From Calliphora vicina (Eukaryota; Arthropoda; Insecta; Diptera; Calliphoridae), in assembly GCF_958450345.1 (NCBI RefSeq), contig NC_088784.1, forward strand, positions 93,921,947 to 93,985,946: a stretch of DNA of 64,000 nucleotides. Reading direction: 5' to 3'. The notes beneath the pieces are model-generated. The model saw nothing but the letters and a program-made list of their open reading frames with translations, was not told the DNA's origin and did not search any database. Shown here piece after piece: positions 1 to 11,195 of the stretch. Position 1 is the first letter of the stretch. Every line of letters begins with the position of its first letter. Position numbers and translations under genes: made by a program.

Positions 1-1372
1 TGATTGATACATCAATATAGCGGAAATTCTCAGCACAGTTACTATTTAAAATCGACAAAATCGGCCCACAAATGGCTGAGATATAAGGAAAAAACCGGGA
101 CAACCTCGATTTTTGGCATATTTTTGATGTATATCTGGATTACTAAGTCATTAATATTGACAATATGGATATCTTATGATAGTAAATGGATATAAGGCTG
201 AAGTAAATTAGACCTACAATGGGTGAAAATCGGGAAAAATATTTTTTAAACCCGAATTTATTTTCTCTAAAAATTTTTTTTGTCATAAATAATTTTTTTC
301 ACAATAAATTTAAAAATTAAAAAAAAATTGGAAAAATATATTGTAAAAAAAAATTAAAAATGAAATTTAATTTTTTTTTTAAATTTTGTTTACCTAAAAA
401 TATTTAAAATTTGTATTTTAAACAGTGTTTAAAAAACTAGACTACAAGTAGCAGTAGCAACGAAAAAACTCAAGTAGTCTAGTTAAAAAATTAATAAAAA
501 CTGGGAGTCAATAATTACTACTACTACTGCTACCTTCACATTTTGGTAGCAGTAGTTGTAGTAGTACTAATAAAAGAAAAATTTAAAAGTAGCAGAGTAA
601 TTTATTTTCTATTGCTACCTTAAAAAAGAAAAAGTTTTGATGTAGCACTCATTAGTTTTTTATTAATTCTGATACTTTTAAAATTTAGAAGTAATAGAAG
701 TAGCAGTTGAGGTAGTAGAAGAAGTAGCAGCTAAGTAGCAGTTGAGGTAGCAATAAAATAAGTCAAAAATAAAAATCTTCAGCCAAAAAAGTATATTATG
801 TGTTGTTGTTGTGAATGTATATTTGTGTAAGTTGGTCGTGTTGTAAACAAAAGTTCGGCTTTTTTGTTATACACACAGAAAATACGATCTTTCTGTTAGC
901 AACACGAACATCTGAGATGAATAAAAACGAATAATTCTTTCAAACTCTCTCAAAACAAAAACAACACACAGTGTTTAATTCTGTCAATTTTGGTGTTATG
1001 ACTGAAGATTTTCTTTTTTTACTACTTTTATTGCTACCTTAACTGCTGCATCAACTGCTACCTTAAAAATTAAAACTCGATATAGAGCAGTAGCAATGAT
1101 TTGTATTTTTATGCTACTACTCCATTTACAATTCATGTTTTATTACTACTGCTCTGTTAAGAGTTTTATATTTTGAAGGTAGCAGTAGTTTTAAAAAATC
1201 AAGAAAACGAAAAAAGACAAATGCTCTGCTACCGCTACATACACTTTTTTGAAGCAGTAGTTGTAGCAACAGTTAAAAATTTGTTAGTTATCGTAGGTTT
1301 TTAAACACTGAATTTAAAGTATAATTTGTGATTCAGCACAACCGAATAAAAGTAAGAGAGCTATACTTATTT
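1..1372 (+). repeat. DINE-like dispersed element, family B, copy 1 (cut by window start and by a hAT-type element)
   Basis: Bases 1-422 and 1311-1372 are one element interrupted at 423-1310. It shares the family-B core (AAATGGCTGAGATATAAGG, GGACAACCTCGATTTTTG, GACCTACAATGGGT) with copies at 11.2, 21.2, 28.6 and 44.1 kb. After the interruption it resumes with TATAATTTGTGATTCAGCAC and an AAAGTAAGAGAGCT tail. No coding capacity. Confidence 0.8.
423..1310 (+). mobile_element. Non-autonomous hAT-type element, GTAGCAGT-rich family, copy 1 (888 bp)
   Basis: The ends are inverted: CAGTGTTTAAAAAACTA at 423 and ...TTTTTAAACACTG at 1310. Flanking 8-mers ATTTTAAA (415-422) and AATTTAAA (1311-1318) match at 7 of 8 positions, as an old 8-bp target duplication should. 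The interior has more than ten GTAGCAGT/CTGCTAC motifs and no transposase frame. A second copy, inverted, is at 56907-57833. Confidence 0.85.
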
Positions 1373-2950
1373 AGTTTTAACTCTGATTTAAAGTCTCTAT
1401 TCTTACAAAGTTGCTCTCAAAATGTAATGGAGCAACGTTTTTGATATCAGTAGTAGAAATGATAATAAATTTCAAAAGGATCCAATATTTCCGTTAAAAA
1501 ATTATGATTTATATCCGTTGGTTAAAATTAAATGAATAAACTAATAACACGGTCCAACAGCATTATTGGCACATAATGGCGATAATTCTGTAAGAGCATG
1601 TTTAGTAGATCTAGTCTGAGTTCTTTTTCCAGTAGGTCCAAGTTTTAATTCTTTGATCGAAGGGAGCATTATAGTAAATGAAAAAATGTCTAGGATAATT
1701 CTTATTGTCAGAGTTATATTATGGAATTTTATGGAGATAATTTTTATGGAAGATCTTAACCCTCTAGCTTCTCTCTTTAGGGGTCAATTTGGCCCTTTTT
1801 ACGAGAAAATCCAACAAAATCCTAACAAAAACGACATTTAAGGATTAAAATATTCAACGAAAGTATTTGCGGGAAAATTTCAGTGGGAGTCACCAAAGAT
1901 ACCAAAGTTGTAAATGAAGCTCTCAACGCTTAATTAGCAATTTTTACACGCCTCCTTGGGTCTCACATTTTTTAAAAAATCGACAAAAATACATTTATGA
2001 TGCGAATAAGCTGAAGTTTAAAATATAAATGGTTCTTGAGAAGATCTACAAAAAGCATGCATACTGATATAAGTTATCTATTTGAGCTCATGAGATATTT
2101 AGTTTTATTTCTTTTACTTATTTTTGCAGAGGGTCGAATTTGTTTTTTTAAAAATCAGCTATATTTGTCCCTACAAAAAGTTACATGCAAGTTGAAACAT
2201 GTAAAAAGGATCGTATTTTTTAAGTTTTTTCCTAAAAAAAAGTCTCTATATTTTACTTTTATAGCTAAACAATTTCTTGGGGACTACACAAAATTTGTAT
2301 ATGATCCGAAAGGAGAACTTCATGCAAAAGCGCGAGAACAAAAATTTGGCTCACTTAAGCGGACATAAGCCCCCCTCCCAAGATATACAAACTTGGCCAA
2401 TTTTTAAAAAAAAATTTAAGTTTGAGTAAAAAATTCTAAAAACATAAAGGACCGATCCTAAGTAAATGTCTATATTTAAATAACGCTGTATGATACTTAC
2501 CTATGCACAAATTCTGATTGATTTCACACTGTAAATAACTTCACAGTGGGCACTTTTCTAAAAAAACTCAGTTTTTTGAACACATTTCCCTCGTTTTAGA
2601 CATTTTCGTATTTAAAAACAAAGAATTTCAACTAATATAATGTCATTTATTTAAGGACATTTAGATCTATATTAGTTTTAAATTTTGATTATTTAAAATT
2701 TTATATTTTTCTTCATGAAAAATTACAATATATATATGACCCCGAAAAATTCATAAAATTGTTTAATTTCTCTAAAATATCAATCTTCAAGTCCTAAGGT
2801 TTTCACCAATACCAAATACAAAAAGTTTATATTTACTCTTCAGAAGCTCCACAAACCTTACCCCTTTAAAACATGTTAACGTTTTTTCATATATTGCATC
2901 ATAGAAGTATCAAGATGTGTCAGAAAAAAATATCAGTTCTAGTATATTGA
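1373..2950. other. Intronic DNA, no gene seen
   Basis: AT-rich sequence with short frames only. The 110-codon + frame at 2036-2368 has low-complexity composition and no recognisable motif. I see no promoter, RNA gene or repeat family shared with the rest of the window. Confidence 0.5.
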
Positions 2951-3039
2951 AGGTGTATTTTATTTTTCTCCACTTTAGTTTCGGCAATCGAACTTTTTGA
3001 TGCCTTTTTTAAATTAAACCAATTTTGCATCACCGATAT

Positions 3040-3876
3040 AATGATTATAGTTTGTTTTTTACAAAATCAAATTCTTAATATAGATTCAGATACGGAAAGA
3101 GAATTAAATATTCATCGCGGACTGACTGATCTGTTTTCAGGATATCGCAAAGTTTAATGACAAATTATTTTGCAAGAAAAGAAGCAATTGAAGCTCCTAA
3201 AAATTCTTCGATTTCGTCCCCTATTCACTAGATTAATTCTACTGATGAAAATGATATTTTACCATATGATGACAATATGATTATATCATCTAGTGATGAA
3301 AGTGACGTTGAACTAATTCCAAACCGATGAGCTAACACATTTCCTTAACCCTTAAATGCATGATTTTTACTTTTATTTTTCTATAAAGTGTCAAATATTT
3401 AGTTGATTTTTATTTCTTATATATCATTTAGCTTTAGTTTGATTTAGAATTTCGTTAGCTGAAACTTTTCGTACTCCATTTAATTTTTCTGAATTAGTAT
3501 CAAGCTTATATTCGTCTAAAATTAAGTGGAACTGGAATGTAGACAATTAGCAACAATATGCATTAAAGGGTTAAAAAATGTGTTAGCTCATTTTTTTTTT
3601 TTTGATCATTTTCACTTTTTCTGTAATTATAAATATTTTTGTTTATTTTTCTTAATATATTTTGTTTTTATTGTTTAAGTAAATTAAATAAATATATTTT
3701 TGTTGATTTTATTTATGCGATTTTGTTCTAATTTTTTAATTAAAATCTGAATTTATGCGGTTTTTCAGAATTTTGGAACGAATCATTAGTTTTCATATGA
3801 AGCTAGAGTATCGTTTTATGCGAATTCAATTTATGAGATTTTTTTGGAACGCATATATCGCATAAAACGAGACCTG
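3040..3876 (+). pseudogene. pogo/Tigger-like transposon remnant (C-terminal coding tail and 3' end)
   Basis: Two short frames read DSDTERELNIHRGLTDLFSG and, after a frameshift, MTNYFARKEAIEAPKNSS with an acidic Ser-rich tail ending at a TGA near 3330. This resembles the C-terminal tail of CENP-B/Tigger-type transposases. The segment ends with GCATAAAACGAGACCTG at 3876. Its complement (CAGGTCTCGTTTTATGCG) is like Tigger terminal repeats, which begin CAGG and contain CTCGTTTTAT. One in-frame stop and one shift make it dead. A TTAA-flanked MITE interrupts it at 3349-3570. The assignment rests on motif resemblance only. Confidence 0.5.
3345..3574. mobile_element. TTAA-flanked MITE (piggyBac-like ends), 222 bp
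   Basis: TTAA at 3345-3348 and 3571-3574 flanks an element whose ends are CCCTTAAATGCAT and ATGCATTAAAGGG (12 of 13 inverted matches). TTAA duplications and ends beginning CCCTT are typical of piggyBac elements. Just outside lies another inverted repeat, TGAGCTAACACATTT at 3328-3342 and its complement at 3576-3590, so the MITE is at the centre of a palindrome. Confidence 0.7.
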
Positions 3877-4615
3877 AGTCCACATAATTATTATCTACTT
3901 TATTATTTCCACAACTTACAACTCAAAAATACATTCCACTTCATAGTACTATTCGGCCAAACACCTGTAAACTCTTACATTTGAACACACTTAGCGAAGA
4001 ACACAACCAATCACTAAAGCAGGGACCCTCAAACTACAATATATAACTTTCATTATCAAAAAACACAACCACATCTTGTAGATACTTGTGTATGTATCTA
4101 CAAAGTATATTTCAATGAAACTAAAATAGTATCTACTCGCACCATTCATTCCATTTTTATCTTATATTTTATCTTATTTCTCTAAAATTTACAAAAAACA
4201 CACAAAACAGATAACATAAATAGTGGAAGAAAAACGTACATATAGATACGAAACATAAGAATAATAGAATGAAAGAATTATAAAAGAAAATACACGAGAG
4301 CATTTTAAGATAAACAAACTACTAATTGCAAAAACAACAGGTGTGTGAGCAAACACATTAATGGGAAGATTGTAATATGAGTATGAGAGACCTAAGCTTG
4401 ATTTTAAGAGTTAGGTGAAGATATTTTGAGAAAGTTTGCTATTGTAAGGGGAAGATTTAAAAAAAACGCAAAATTTTATTTAAAAAATCACCAAGATTTC
4501 TCTTTAGCTGTCAAAGTGTTGTTTTTGTTTTATATAAATTTGATAATTTTGTGATCTTGGGTTCATATGCCCTCATTTTCAACGGTCTAAAAATCATTAA
4601 AATGAAGAATTGTAT
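3877..4615. other. Intronic DNA, no gene seen
   Basis: AT-rich sequence with no long frame and no recognisable repeat. It has small A-rich runs only. Confidence 0.5.
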
Positions 4616-6600
4616 TTAAGTCGAGCAAAAAAATGATCGAATGATAACTGAGACAACTGAACTGAAAAATTGTATTTCAATCGAGATTTTTTAAATTTTT
4701 GTATTCGAATAATTTATATTCGAACGCAAACCTTTAATAATATTGACGATTATTGATGTTTTTTTTTCAAATAAAACATTTGGTAGGTTTTGGTAGGCTT
4801 TGGTAGTTTTTAATTAGAAATTTGGTAGGAAAAATATTTTATGAGTGGCAACGCTGGACCTAAGCATGACTTCAAGAGTTATGAGAAGATACCTTGATTC
4901 TATTTTTTACCTTAAATGAAGAGTAGTATTTTATTCGTTAATAATGTATTTGGATAATTTTTATTTCACAATTATTCGAATGGCAACTTAACTAAACTGA
5001 TTTTTTCTTACATGTTGTATTATTCGAATAATTATTATTCGAATGGTAAGACTCAACTGAAACATTTTATTTAAAATCAGTAAATTTGACCTAAAATCCC
5101 CATTTTAAATTTCGAATAACCGCTAGAAAATACATTTTTTCGAATATTCGATTAGTCAATAATTATAAATCGATTTTTTTTATCTTAACTGAAGAAATGT
5201 ATTTTAGTAGAGAAAAAAAATCGTATTCGGATAATTTTCATTCCACAATTATTCGAATAATTTTTATTTGAATGATAACTGAACTAAACTGAAAATTTGT
5301 ATTTCGTTCGAGATTTTTTTATTCTTCTATTATTCGAATAATTTTTATTCGTATAACAAGCCTAAATACATCCGTATTTGAATAACCGCTAGAAAATAAA
5401 TTTATTCGAATATTTTATTACTCGATTATTATAAATTGATTTGTTTTTTATTTTAACTGAAGGAGAGTAGTTTAGTCGGTATAGTATGTTTCACTGAAAT
5501 GTTTCACACAATTATTCGAATAACTTTTATTTGAATGACAACTGAACTACACTGAATAATTGTATTTCATTAGAAATTTTTTATTTTTTTAATGCTGTAT
5601 TATTCGAATAATTCTTATTCGTATAACAAACCTATAATAATTTTGTCAAATATTGATGTGTTAACTCAACTGAAACATTTTATTTAAAATCAGTTAAATT
5701 GTCTTAAAATACCCATTTTAAAAAGTTAATTAAAGTATTCGAATAACAACTCGAAAATAAATTTAATCGAATATAATCGAATATTCATAGTTATAAATAC
5801 ATTTTTTATATTAACTAAAGAATTGTATTGTAGTCGAGATTCTTTAGTTATTTATTCAGATAATTTTTTTTACACAATTATTCTAATAATTTTTATTCGA
5901 ATGACACTGAACTAAACTGAAAATTTGTATTTCATTCTAATTATTTTTTTTAATTGTTGTATTATTCGAATGACAAGCCTATAATAATGATGACAAATAT
6001 TGATGTTATGACTCAACTGAAAAATTTCATTTAAAATCAGTAAAATTGGCAAAAAAAAAATACCCATTTTAAAAAGTGTTAGCCTGAAAATAATTTTATT
6101 AAAGTATTCGAATGACTGCTAGAAAATAAATTTATTCGAATATTCGATTAATCGATTTTTTTATCTTAACTGAAGAATTGTATTTTAGTTGAGAAGAAAT
6201 TAATTAATTATGTATTCGGATAATTTTCATTCCACAATTATTCGAATAATTTTTATTCGAATGACGACCTAACCGTAAATTAGTATTTCATTTTAGAATT
6301 TTTGTTTCAATTGTTATATTATTCGAAAAAAATTGATTCGAATGAAAATCCTATAATAATTTTGCCTGAAGAATTGAATTTTAGTCGAGAAAAAATTCGG
6401 ATAATTTTTGTTCCACTATTATTCGAATAATTTTTATTCGAGTTTTAACTGAAATAAACTGAAAATTTGTATTTCATTATAGATTTTTTTTAAATGTTGT
6501 ATTATTATACGAATAATTTTTATTCGATTGACAAGCCCATACAAATCTTGACAAATATTGATGTTTTGACTCAACTGAAACAAATTATGGTCCAATGCTA
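4616..6600. repeat. TTCGAA-rich tandem array, unit about 265-370 bp, roughly five units
   Basis: The block AAYTGAAGAATTGTATTTTAG ... ATTATTCGAATAATTTTTATTCGAATGA ... CGCTAGAAAATAAATTTATTC recurs. The GCTAGAAAATA(A/C)ATTT landmark falls at about 5122, 5386, 5746 (variant) and 6117, giving periods near 264, 360 and 371 bp. The units are diverged and partly deleted. There is no coding potential. Confidence 0.75.
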
Positions 6601-6662
6601 ACCAATTTCAACAAGTTCCATATCTGGGATTAACTACATTTATATATTAAATTTTGTTTTAA

Positions 6663-6990
6663 TCTATATATGTATATAAAAATGAAATGGTCCATGTATG
6701 TAATGGCATCACGTGAGAACGGCTGGAGCGATTTGGCTGATTTGTTTATTCTTCGATTATAAATTTTCAGGAGATGGTTTGTAAAGAAAAAAATTAAAAA
6801 ATTCCGGGTAAAACTCGGATCTTTTTTTGAGTCCAGTCAACTGTAATAAAAAAGCTCCCTAAAGTATGCAGTACAAATTTAGATATTTTATTTGCAAATA
6901 AATAAAAACAGGCAGGTGTATGTGGGTTGGAGAAACTTGAAGAACTAACATTAGTAAATGCTACCGGGCGAAGCCGGGCGGGCCAACTAG
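6663..6990 (+). mobile_element. Short non-autonomous Helitron (328 bp)
   Basis: It starts TCTATATATGTATATAAAAA right after an A (6662). It ends CTAG right before a T (6987-6990 | T6991), the A^T insertion with TC...CTRR ends expected of Helitrons. An imperfect hairpin, CCGGGC-GAA-GCCGGG (6964-6978), lies about 8 bases before CTAG. It also has the block GAACGGCTGGAGCGATTTGG common in insect Helitrons. It has no Rep/helicase frame. Confidence 0.75.
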
Positions 6991-7165
6991 TTATATATAA
7001 AAGTGAGAGCTGCACTTTGAGTACAACATCAATCATTCCGTCCAGACAGACGGACGGAATGATTGATGTTGTTAAATCGACTCAGAAAGTGATTCTGAGT
7101 CAACTAGTAGACCTTAAAATGGGTTAGACTAATAATATTTGTGTAGGGTATAATGAGTACTATTT
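6991..7165 (-). repeat. DINE-like family A fragment with a perfect 21-bp hairpin
   Basis: The segment shares TTAAATCGACTCAGAAAGTGATTCT and GTGTAGGGTATA with family A (8985, 11447, 28617, 40367). Bases 7023-7043 are exactly complementary to 7052-7072, leaving an 8-base loop AGACAGAC. Confidence 0.7.
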
Positions 7166-7239
7166 ATTAAAATGTCACGATCGTAAAAACGTTATTTCCA
7201 AAACCTAATTTTCAAACCACAATCGCTACATCATCATTA

Positions 7240-8160
7240 TTGCTGCAGTTGTAAATAGATAAATTCTCACTCTCTCTCTCGCTCTTTCTCTATCTCTGTA
7301 TCATTTGAGAGCAGCAGCAGCAGATGAGTATAAAGTTGAGGTGTTTCTTGTTTATATCCATAAATAAATATTCATTGTATTTCAACTATATTGGCCTGCT
7401 AAACAAGGCTTAAAGCCAAGAGCCGGCAGTCTGAGTTCGCGTTTTAAACAAAACTGACACGTCAACGGAAAGAAACAATTTGAAAACTAGACACGATATT
7501 TTCATAATTAATTTATTTTGCTTTCAGTGTGTTTTTGTTGTTTGTATCTACATACATACAAAGTGAAAATCTTTAGTTTTTTTTATTGTGTTTTTATAAA
7601 ATACATCGATCACAGTGCATACCAAGCAATTTAAGAAATTTGTAATAAAAAATAAATAATAAATTTACAATATTTAAAACGAATAAAGAAGATCTTTAAA
7701 TCATAGAAAATTTATATACCTATACGAGTATATAAATATAAATAAATCTATTCTAAAAAAGTGATTAATTGCATTGAAGTGTAATGCAATAAATAAATGA
7801 AATGTAATTAAAAGTAACAACAAACCTATAAAAAAAGAAAAAATAATTAAATATAAAGATAAATCAACAATAAATAAATAAATTTAAATTATTCATAAAA
7901 TCTATAGAAAAGTGAAAAGAAAAAATTGTAAAATAAAATAATTAAAATGCAAATTATAGCACTTTTTAAGGCAAATTATTACAATGAAAATAATTACAAT
8001 TTTTTTTTTCTACAAATTCAAAAAATTAACTTTAAATCCTTGAGCATGAGCACATAATTATAATAATTCACATAAAATAAAATAATAAAATACAATAACA
8101 ACAAAAGACAACCACAAAAATATTGGTGTTACTAGTTTTTTTCTTCACCCAAAATAAATA
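7240..8160. promoter_or_regulatory. Non-repetitive island with GAGA-type CT tract; possible upstream promoter or 5' UTR exon
   Basis: A CT repeat (TCACTCTCTCTCTCGCTCTT, near 7267) and a CAG repeat (7310-7323) precede an island of higher GC at 7390-7480 containing GGCAGTCTGAGTTCGCG, which has an Inr-like CAGTCT. I see no TATA box or clear DPE at the right spacing. CT/GA tracts bind GAGA factor at many fly promoters. An upstream promoter of the filamin gene is possible but unproven. Confidence 0.25.
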
Positions 8161-8984
8161 TCTAGATATTTTTATTTTTTTTTACCAAATATGCAAATGT
8201 TGCCAACACCAGTCAACTTCTGTTTTAGAGCTTTTTCGTTGAAAAATGCTGTCTTAGTCGTTTAATTTTTTTTTTCTTGTATTTTGTTGTTTGGTATTTG
8301 TATCTCGCCTTAATCGAATATGATGTTGAAAACCAGTTTAATGAACTATTTTTTCTTTATAGTTTTTGTTTAAAAAATATTTATATTTTTTTGTTGTGTT
8401 TTTTATCTCCACTATACAAGTATTACTTTTGGTGTTTTTTTATTTTTCGAAAAAAAAAACTAAGAAAATTGTTTTTAGGTTGGCGTGTTTAAGTAGACAA
8501 ATGCTTTATTTGTTAATAAAATAATCATTTGTATTTTGTATTTATTTAATTAATTAGCTCTTGAACTTGATTAAATAGTGACAATTAATACGAATATGTA
8601 CGTATTTAAAGGCATCAACTGAAATTACATTCAAACACTTAGTTGCAAAAGAAAATTTTTAATCTGGATTTGTGTGTTCATCATGAAATCTATTAATAAT
8701 TATGGCTAAAAAAGTAATAGAAAAAATCCCAGTAAAGAGGCCTTCCTAAGGGACAAAATCGCATTGCAAAATTATTTCAAATTTACACAGCGTATCATTG
8801 GGAGCCTTGTATACTCGCTTCTGTTAAAGCGCTGAAAGAAGGCCTACTTCAGAAGGCATATTAGAAGGTTTTCCGTAATTCTTCACAGAATGTCTTTAAA
8901 GGAGCCTAATTGAAGGTCTGCTGAAGCAAGACTTTAAATTGGGTTATTAGGAAAAAAATTCTTAATGAATTCAGCATAAAACCA
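8161..8984. other. Intronic DNA, no gene seen
   Basis: AT-rich with poly-T runs. The frame at 8277-8492 is a low-complexity Phe/Tyr/Leu string. Nothing recognisable was found in the less AT-rich part at 8720-8960. Confidence 0.45.
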
Positions 8985-9683
8985 AACAAGAAAGAAAGAA
9001 TGGTCGGCCAAACCCGACCATATAATACCCTACACTAAGTAAAAGAGCAAAAACATTTTTTTTTTAAATTTCAATAATTTATATTTTTGAGTGATTTTCG
9101 GAAGTGGGTGCTATGACCAATTATGGACCGATCACCATGAAATAAGGTCGTGTGATTTATGTTTATACGAAAGTTTACCAGGTTGAATTTTGTGAGTATA
9201 CCAAAATTTTTAAGCGATTTATGGACGTTAAAGTGATTTTCGGAAGCGGTTGTATATGGGAGCTATGACTAATTATGGACGGATCGTAACAACATTTGGT
9301 GACATGAATTTTGTATATATAGAACTTATTTGGAGCACAATTTGTGGAGATCATTTATAAATTAAACATTTATGACCGATAAAGTCCAATTTCGGAAGGA
9401 CATTTGTATGGGGGCTAGGTGAAATAATGGACCGATTTCAGCCAGTTTCAATAGGCTTGGTCCTTGGGCCGAAAAAATAATATGTACCTAATTTTATCGA
9501 AATATCTTCAAAATTGCTGTACTCTGCGCACAAGGTTTACATGGACAGCCAGCCAGCCAACCAGACGGACAGATGGACATCGTTTAATCGACTCAGAAAG
9601 TGATTCTAAGTCGATCGGTATACTTTAAGGTGGGTGTTAGACCAATATTTTTGGGCGTTACAAATATCTGCACAAACACTTTA
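8985..9683 (-). repeat. DINE-like dispersed element, family A, copy 1
   Basis: Reverse orientation. It opens with AACAAGAAAGAAAGAATGGTCGG, a hairpin GGTCGGCC...CCGACC and TAATACCCTACAC. It closes with the GACGGACAGATGGACATCG core and TGGGTGTTAGACCAATATTT. The other end (TAGTGGGGAGGG...) is missing. Confidence 0.8.
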
Positions 9684-9817
9684 AAGTATCACCTGTGTAT
9701 CACGAACTTCACAACATCAAATGCTATACAAAAGACATCATTTTTTGGAAGATTTTCTTCCTTCTTCTGGTTTTATGTAAATGTTTATATACATTTCATT
9801 AAAGTGAGACAACACAT

Positions 9818-10044
9818 GAGGCCATCAGCGCTTAAATGGTGTAACCCCCAATTTTTATTTTGGTTGCTGTTCTGGTGTTACTTACTGTCCTTACATTACC
9901 AATATCAATACAAAAGTGGGGTAAGCTACCTTTTGAAATTCAAAAGCTGGAGTTGAAAAAAAGTAATATTGCAAAAGTGGTGTAAGTTAAATATACCACT
10001 AAATAAATAGTTTGGGGTTACACCACTTTTGCGCTGATAGCCTC
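9818..10044. mobile_element. MITE with 31-bp imperfect terminal inverted repeats (227 bp)
   Basis: GAGGCCATCAGCGC plus TGGTGTAACCCC at the left and the complement at the right (GGGGTTACACCACTTTTGCG...GCCTC) match at about 28 of 31 positions. The motif AAAGTGG(T/G)GTAAG is repeated inside. I cannot identify a target duplication, so the superfamily is open. Confidence 0.6.
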
Positions 10045-10499
10045 GTAAATAAATCAAGCATGTTCGAATTTGCAATGTAGATTTTAATGTGTAGAAATGT
10101 TTTTAGAAGGAGAAGCTAAGTCCTTTCTGAGAGACGGCAGAGTGGAATGAGTATCGGTTCTTATACAATGTAAACAGGTATTTTGGAAAGCCTTCAAACT
10201 GAAGCCCTTGCAATTTGTCCCGCTGGGAATATATCATAACATACACATTTAAAATTTAATAAATTTACATTTAAACAATGATATTTTTTAGTGAAATAAG
10301 AGCAAAGCAAAAGTAAGAAAATATTGTTGGGGGACCTTATGATATTCTACATAGATTTTCAGAAAATTTGGTAGAATATTTTGAGAGTTTTGTATATTAA
10401 TTCTCGGGAATTAAGAAATTTATTTGTGCCAAAATTTTTCCTTGATACCGAAATTTTTATGACAATTGAAAACATTATATTGAGAGAGCTTTCTAAGGT

Positions 10500-11195
10500 G
10501 GCTAGCAGCAATTACTACCTGATCACAGAGCGAGCATTCTGTATCGATCGAAAAAATAGTAGTCGATCAAGGTCTTGACTATGTGGCGGGTAGTGCAAAA
10601 CTTTCCCACCACTTCTTTCTAAATAGTTTTAAATAGGTATTGCAACATGTTGCCGAGAGTTGTCATTATGGAATATTACGGTCTGGCCGCATATTCTGGG
10701 TGTTTTTCGGCCAATGCTTGCTCGGTACAAATTCCCTCTGATGGTCTGGTTAGATTTTTGCAGCTCATAATAGACAGGACCCTTTTGTTTCCAGCAAATA
10801 CAGAACATTATCTTATCGTCATGGATATTTAGCTTTTGTATAGATTCCGCTGGTTGACCAGGCTTAACATACGATCTCTTATGCTTCGGGTTATCGTAAT
10901 GGATCCATTTCTCATCGCAAGTAATGACATGCAGCAAAAAAATAATTTTCTTTTAAAGCGTTAAAGCATCACTTCGAACATGCAAAATCTTCTTTGAAGG
11001 TCTCTCGCCTTCAATGCGTATGGTACCCAATTTTCCAGCTGATCGAAAACATTTTGTAAATGTAGCTTGAGAGCCTCCCAATGATTTTGCAAGTTCTTGT
11101 TTAGTTTGACAACAATCTTCATGGAGTAATGCCTGCAATTCTTGGTCTTCAAACTTTTTGGGCTGGCCTGGGCAATCTTTGTTCTGAACCGCTCT
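10500..11195 (-). pseudogene. mariner (DD34D) transposase remnant 1
   Basis: Reading leftward, the fragment gives the N-terminal helix-turn-helix region, then CDEKWIHYDNPKHKRSYVKP (first catalytic Asp region) and a tail with IFHNDNSRQHVA, where the second Asp motif HDNARPH is altered. Frames shift between about 10953 and 10937 and stops are present. The 5' coding end is cut at ~11195, where family-B DNA begins. The left end stops near 10500 without the GCGGGATTT terminal repeat. It belongs to the same family as the copies at 14.9, 29.1, 34.7, 37.6 and 42.7 kb. Confidence 0.85.

Noticed and set aside
2036..2368. A 110-codon + strand gene
   Set aside because: No recognisable domain, A/T-driven composition, and no start context or splice signals.
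8277..8492. A small membrane protein (71 codons, hydrophobic)
   Set aside because: Poly-T derived Phe/Leu/Tyr codons in AT-rich intron with no other coding sign.
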